A DNA stretch of 9,388 nucleotides. Origin: Woeseiaceae bacterium (GTDB lineage: Bacteria; Pseudomonadota; Gammaproteobacteria; Steroidobacterales; Woeseiaceae). Within the stretch, counting starts at the first letter, position 1. Each line of letters begins with the position of its first letter. The DNA lies in NCBI GenBank assembly GCA_022615525.1, contig JAKEGN010000221.1, positions 1-9,388 on the forward strand. The letters are read 5' to 3'. The notes under the pieces were generated by a model. The model saw only the letters and a program-made list of their open reading frames with translations. It ran no database searches and was not told the DNA's origin. Positions 6,311-9,388 of this stretch are shown here, piece after piece. The translations under genes were made by a program, and so were the position numbers.

Positions 6311-7612
6311 TTGGCTGAATCCATCGACATCATCGTTCCTGACCTCGGAGACTTTGCCGACGTCGAGGTCATCGAAGTCCTGGTCGCAAGCGGCGACAAG
6401 GTGTCGCGCGAAGACGGCCTGATTACCCTCGAGACGGACAAAGCAACCATGGACGTGCCCGCGCCGCAAGACGGCGTCATCGAGTCGATGCGTGTATCGG
6501 CCGGCAGCCGGGTCTCAGCCGGAGACGTCATTGGCCGCATGTCCGTCACGGCCGGTGCCACGGCGCCGGCCCCGGCAGCAGACAAGCCGGCAAAGCCGGC
6601 CTCCGCGCCCCATCCGGCGCCTCCGGCCACTGCAACGGCGAGACCCGAGGCGGCGCCGGCGGCCGCAGCGCCGCGCAGTTTGCCGCCGATCAACGAAACG
6701 GGCTTTGCCAAAGCCCACGCGAGCCCATCGGTGCGCAAACTGGCGCGCGAACTCGGCGTCGATCTCTCGCAGGTCAGGGGCTCGGGACCGAAAGAGCGCA
6801 TCCTGCACGAAGATCTCAAGGCCTTCGTCAAATCGGTGATGACGGGGCGTGCGGCGTTGCCAGGCGCCGCGCTGCCGAAAGTGCCGGTGGTCGACTACGC
6901 AAAATTCGGGCCGGTCGAGGCGAAACCACTCACGCGCATCCAGAAGATCTCCGGCCCGAGGCTGCAGGCAAGCTGGATCAACCTCCCGCACGTGACGCAG
7001 CACGACATGGCCGACATCACCGGGCTCGAAGCGAAACGCCAGGCACTCAAGGGTCCGGCCAAGGCGCGCGGTATCTCGCTTACACCACTGGCCTTCATCA
7101 TGAAGGCGTGTATCGCTGCACTGAAGGAATTTCCGCGTGTCAATGCATCCCTGTCGGAGGACGGGGAGTCACTCGTCTTCAAGAACTATTATCACCTGGG
7201 TTTCGCGGCCGACACGGAAAACGGCCTCGTGGTCCCGGTGATACGCAACGCGGACAGCATGGATGTGTACGAAATTGCACGACAACTCGGCGAGCTGTCG
7301 GCGCTGGCTCGGGACGGAAAGCTGAAAGCCGATCAGTTGCAAGGCGCGAGCTTCACGATTTCGAGCCTCGGCGGTATCGGCGGCACGGCGTTTACGCCGA
7401 TCATCAATGCACCCGAGGTCGCCATCCTCGGCGTATCGCGGTCCGCCATGCAACCGGTCTGGAATGGCAAGGAATTCGAGCCGAGGCTGATGTTGCCGTT
7501 GTCGTTCTCCTACGATCACAGGGTGATCGATGGCGCGTATGCAGTACGCTTCACGACGTTCCTCTGCCAGGCGTTGTCGAAGGTCGACGCGCTGCTCGAG
7601 GCGCAACCCTGA
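6311..7612 (+). CDS. aceF: Pyruvate dehydrogenase E2, dihydrolipoyl acetyltransferase with one lipoyl domain
   Basis: E2 is the core of the complex. It accepts the acetyl group from E1 on a lipoyl lysine and transfers it to CoA. The 433 residues contain one N-terminal lipoyl domain (about 1-80) with the lipoylated lysine K44 in ETDKATMD, and an Ala/Pro-rich flexible linker (about 83-122). The peripheral-subunit-binding domain (about 137-173, ASPSVRKLARELGVDLSQV) is followed by the acetyltransferase domain (about 195-433). The active-site motif DHRVIDG gives H403 and D407. E. coli AceF has three lipoyl domains and about 630 residues, so this is a short form; the E3 gene downstream supplies a second lipoyl domain. 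Translation starts at TTG with a good GGAG site. Its TGA stop overlaps the lpd ATG as TGATG. The aceE and lpd neighbours identify it as the pyruvate rather than 2-oxoglutarate enzyme, and the LTRIQKISG segment agrees. Confidence 0.97.
   Translation: MAESIDIIVPDLGDFADVEVIEVLVASGDKVSREDGLITLETDKATMDVPAPQDGVIESMRVSAGSRVSAGDVIGRMSVTAGATAPAPAADKPAKPASAPHPAPPATATARPEAAPAAAAPRSLPPINETGFAKAHASPSVRKLARELGVDLSQVRGSGPKERILHEDLKAFVKSVMTGRAALPGAALPKVPVVDYAKFGPVEAKPLTRIQKISGPRLQASWINLPHVTQHDMADITGLEAKRQALKGPAKARGISLTPLAFIMKACIAALKEFPRVNASLSEDGESLVFKNYYHLGFAADTENGLVVPVIRNADSMDVYEIARQLGELSALARDGKLKADQLQGASFTISSLGGIGGTAFTPIINAPEVAILGVSRSAMQPVWNGKEFEPRLMLPLSFSYDHRVIDGAYAVRFTTFLCQALSKVDALLEAQP
6584..6600 (+). 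repeat. Short tandem repeat in the aceF linker
   Basis: AAGCCGGC occurs at 6584-6591 and 6593-6600, a nine-base period encoding the KPAKPA part of the flexible linker. Such in-frame repeats are common in E2 linkers, where slippage changes linker length without harm. It is coding sequence, not a separate element. Confidence 0.5.
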
Positions 7613-7614
7613 TG
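7598..7614 (+). promoter_or_regulatory. aceF-lpd translational coupling junction (GAGG and TGATG)
   Basis: The aceF stop TGA (7610-7612) and the lpd start ATG (7612-7614) share one base. GAGG at 7598-7601, inside the aceF end, lies ten bases before the ATG. The arrangement suggests ribosomes finishing aceF can re-initiate on lpd, linking E2 and E3 synthesis. It also fixes the lpd start: the open frame continues further upstream, but only as an out-of-frame reading of aceF. Confidence 0.7.
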
Positions 7615-9372
7615 GCATCCCGTATCGAGCTGCGCGTCCCGGACCTCGGGGACTTCGAGCAGGTGGAAATCATCGAAGTGCTGGTCAAGGTCGGGGACCA
7701 GCTCGCAATCGATGACCCTGTGATCACGCTGGAGACGGACAAGGCGTCGATGGACATTCCGGCCACCGCGGCCGGAAAAGTGGTTGCGCTGCACGTCAGC
7801 GCGGGTGACAAGGTTTCCGCTACCGACCTCATCGCGGTCCTGGAGCAAACGGAGACGGCCGGAATTGAAGCAGGCGCGGAAGACTACACCAAGACCGTCG
7901 TCATCAACCCGCGCGATGCAGTAGCACGGACTCCGGCAGTGCAGGCAGAGCCGAAGAGCCTGTCGGAAGCCACTTACAAGGCGCAGCTGGTCGTCATCGG
8001 CGCCGGGCCCGGCGGATACACCGCTGCCTTTCGCGCCGCGGATCTCGGCATGCAGGTGGTACTGGTGGAACGACGGGCGGTACTCGGTGGCGTCTGCCTC
8101 AATGTCGGCTGCATTCCGTCCAAGACCCTTTTGCACGCCGCGAAGGTCATCGACGATGCCAGCGCGATGGCCGCTCACGGCATACGCTTTGCTCCTCCGG
8201 AAATCGATGCCGCAGCACTGAGGCTGTGGAAGAACGAGGTGGTCGGTCGCCTGACATCCGGCCTCACGCAACTGGCGAAGCAACGCAAGGTCCGCGTGGT
8301 TCGGGCGACAGCGAAATTCGAGTCCGCCCACCGGCTTATCCTGGACAACGGCGAGAGCATCGAGTTTGAGAAGTGCATCATCGCGGCGGGATCGGAGAGC
8401 GCCATGCTGCCGGGTCTGCCCAGGGATCCGCGCATAGTGGATTCGACCGGCGCGCTCGAACTCGACCCCATCCCGAAACGCCTGCTGGTGGTTGGCGGCG
8501 GCATTATCGGATTGGAAATGGCCTGCGTGTACAGCGCCCTCGGAAGCCGGATCACGGTGGTCGAACTGACGCCCGGGCTGATGCCAGGCACTGATCCCGA
8601 CCTGGTCCGCGCATTTCGCAAGATCATCGATGCAAGGTACGAAGCCATCATGCTGGAGACGAAAGTTACCGGCATGCGCGCAGTCGCGAGCGGCATTGAA
8701 GTCCGGTTCGAGGGCAAGGATGCGCCGGCGAGCGACACCTATGACAAGGTTCTGATCGCCGTCGGCCGGCGCGCCAACGGCGACAAGCTCGATGCAGCCA
8801 CGGCCGGAGTCTCTGTCGATGCGCGCGGGATCATCGCCGTGAACAAGCAGATGCAGACCAATGTGCCGCATATTTTCGCCATCGGCGATCTTGCGGGCGG
8901 ACCGATGCTGGCGCACAAGGCCAGCCATGAAGCGAAGGTCGCGGCGGAGGTAGCAGCGGGACACAAGAGCGCCTTCGATGCCCGCGCCATTCCATCGGTC
9001 GCGTACACGGACCCGGAAATCGCCTGGGCGGGATTGACGGAACTCGACGCCAAACGAGACGCGGTCGATTACGACAAGAAACAGATACCCTGGGCGGCCA
9101 GTGCCAGGGCCTTGTCCCTGGGGCGTCCCGAAGGTTTCACCAAGCTGTTGTTCGACAGGAAAACCGGGCGTGTGCTCGGCGGCGGAATCGTCGGCCCGCA
9201 CGCAGGCGACCTGATCTCGGAAGTCGTGCTGGCCGTCGAAATGGGGGCCGATGCAGCCGACCTGTCACTCACCATACACCCGCACCCGACGCTGTCCGAG
9301 ACCATCGCTTTCGCAGCGGAAGCCTGGGAGGGCACGCTGACCGACCTCTACATGCCGAAAAAGAAATCCTGA
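7612..9372 (+). CDS. lpd: Dihydrolipoyl dehydrogenase (E3) with N-terminal lipoyl domain
   Basis: E3 reoxidises dihydrolipoyl groups, passing electrons through a disulfide and FAD to NAD+. The 586 residues exceed the usual 470 or so because a lipoyl domain (about 1-80) is fused at the N-terminus, with lysine K44 in ETDKASMD. A linker of about 40 residues follows, then the FAD-binding GAGPGG (130-135) and the redox disulfide C162/C167 in GGVCLNVGCIPSK. The NAD-binding GGGIIG is at 295-300, the second FAD motif FAIGD around 422-426, and the dimerisation domain carries the catalytic pair H558/E563 in HPHPTLSE. All key residues are present. This architecture is known from Neisseria P64k and Ralstonia PdhL. 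The lipoyl domain closely resembles that of the upstream E2, pointing to a shared origin. Last gene of the operon in view, co-translated with aceF. The symbol pdhL is also used for this fused form. Confidence 0.97.
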   Translation: MASRIELRVPDLGDFEQVEIIEVLVKVGDQLAIDDPVITLETDKASMDIPATAAGKVVALHVSAGDKVSATDLIAVLEQTETAGIEAGAEDYTKTVVINPRDAVARTPAVQAEPKSLSEATYKAQLVVIGAGPGGYTAAFRAADLGMQVVLVERRAVLGGVCLNVGCIPSKTLLHAAKVIDDASAMAAHGIRFAPPEIDAAALRLWKNEVVGRLTSGLTQLAKQRKVRVVRATAKFESAHRLILDNGESIEFEKCIIAAGSESAMLPGLPRDPRIVDSTGALELDPIPKRLLVVGGGIIGLEMACVYSALGSRITVVELTPGLMPGTDPDLVRAFRKIIDARYEAIMLETKVTGMRAVASGIEVRFEGKDAPASDTYDKVLIAVGRRANGDKLDAATAGVSVDARGIIAVNKQMQTNVPHIFAIGDLAGGPMLAHKASHEAKVAAEVAAGHKSAFDARAIPSVAYTDPEIAWAGLTELDAKRDAVDYDKKQIPWAASARALSLGRPEGFTKLLFDRKTGRVLGGGIVGPHAGDLISEVVLAVEMGADAADLSLTIHPHPTLSETIAFAAEAWEGTLTDLYMPKKKS

Positions 9373-9388
9373 CCGAAAAAAAGGTGCC
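9373..9388 (+). other. Non-coding tail after lpd, no terminator seen
   Basis: Sixteen bases remain after the lpd stop, with a run of seven A followed by GG. No hairpin with a U tract is present in this short stretch. AAAGG could be the ribosome site of a further gene beyond the edge, which would extend the operon, but this cannot be decided here. Confidence 0.3.

Noticed and set aside
5591..6469. 292-residue minus-strand open frame across the aceE-aceF junction
   Set aside because: It lies antisense to well-conserved E1 and E2 coding sequence, has no recognisable domain and is rich in His/Arg/Val as expected of a shadow.
7108..7611. Open frame upstream of lpd that would extend it by 168 residues
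   Set aside because: It is an out-of-frame reading of the aceF catalytic domain. The lipoyl domain starts at the ATG at 7612, which overlaps the aceF stop and has a ribosome site; the extra residues show no domain and an Arg-rich, shadow-like composition.
7516..9201. 561-residue open frame on the minus strand opposite lpd
   Set aside because: A long antisense frame produced by GC-biased codon use. The plus strand there encodes an intact E3 with every motif, and the antisense translation resembles no family I recognise.
9361..9388. A-runs at the 3' end as a terminator of the operon
   Set aside because: A plus-strand intrinsic terminator needs a hairpin followed by T residues; here there are A residues and no stem within the visible bases.
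1..9388. Defence island, prophage, transposon, toxin-antitoxin or CRISPR content
   Set aside because: All coding capacity is used by six recognisable housekeeping or signalling genes with similar base composition. No terminal repeats, integrase, repeat array or unknown gene remains.

Overview
The window looks like ordinary core chromosome of a gammaproteobacterium of fairly high GC (roughly 60% by eye). The main taxonomic clue is a clear RNase T, which is largely confined to Gammaproteobacteria. The homodimeric AceE-type pyruvate dehydrogenase E1 agrees with this. I cannot name a genus. There are no mobile elements, tRNAs, rRNAs, CRISPR repeats or integration scars, and coding density is very high.

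Layout, left to right. (1) Positions 1-1205, plus strand: the 3' part of a GGDEF-EAL cyclic-di-GMP enzyme whose sensory N-terminus lies outside the window. (2) Positions 1180-3441, minus strand: an M17 (leucyl aminopeptidase family) peptidase gene followed 30 bp later by rnt (RNase T, GTG start), probably one transcript. The 3' end of rnt overlaps the 3' end of the GGDEF-EAL gene by 26 bp. (3) Positions 3442-3619: a 178 bp divergent intergenic region, the only sizeable non-coding stretch. It must hold the promoters for both the peptidase-rnt pair and the pyruvate dehydrogenase operon, and it contains a small dyad over a two-way -10-like element plus a spaced 8-bp direct repeat. (4) Positions 3620-9372, plus strand: a complete, tightly packed pyruvate dehydrogenase operon, aceE (E1), aceF (E2, one lipoyl domain, TTG start) and lpd (E3 carrying its own N-terminal lipoyl domain). 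The last 16 bases are non-coding as far as can be seen.

How the genes work together: E1 decarboxylates pyruvate with thiamine diphosphate and reductively acetylates a lipoyl arm. E2 passes the acetyl group to CoA, and E3 reoxidises the dihydrolipoyl arm with FAD and NAD+. Unlike E. coli, which puts three lipoyl domains on E2, this operon carries one on E2 and a closely similar one on E3. That arrangement is already known from Neisseria (P64k) and Ralstonia (PdhL), so it is notable but not new. The other genes (RNA maturation, peptide turnover, c-di-GMP signalling) have no obvious functional tie to the operon.

I looked for an undescribed system and did not find a convincing one. The points most worth a second look are the two-subunit lipoyl arrangement with a non-Pro/Ala linker in E3, the intergenic control region, the in-frame single-stop junction between aceE and aceF, and the Asn-to-His change in the M17 signature motif.
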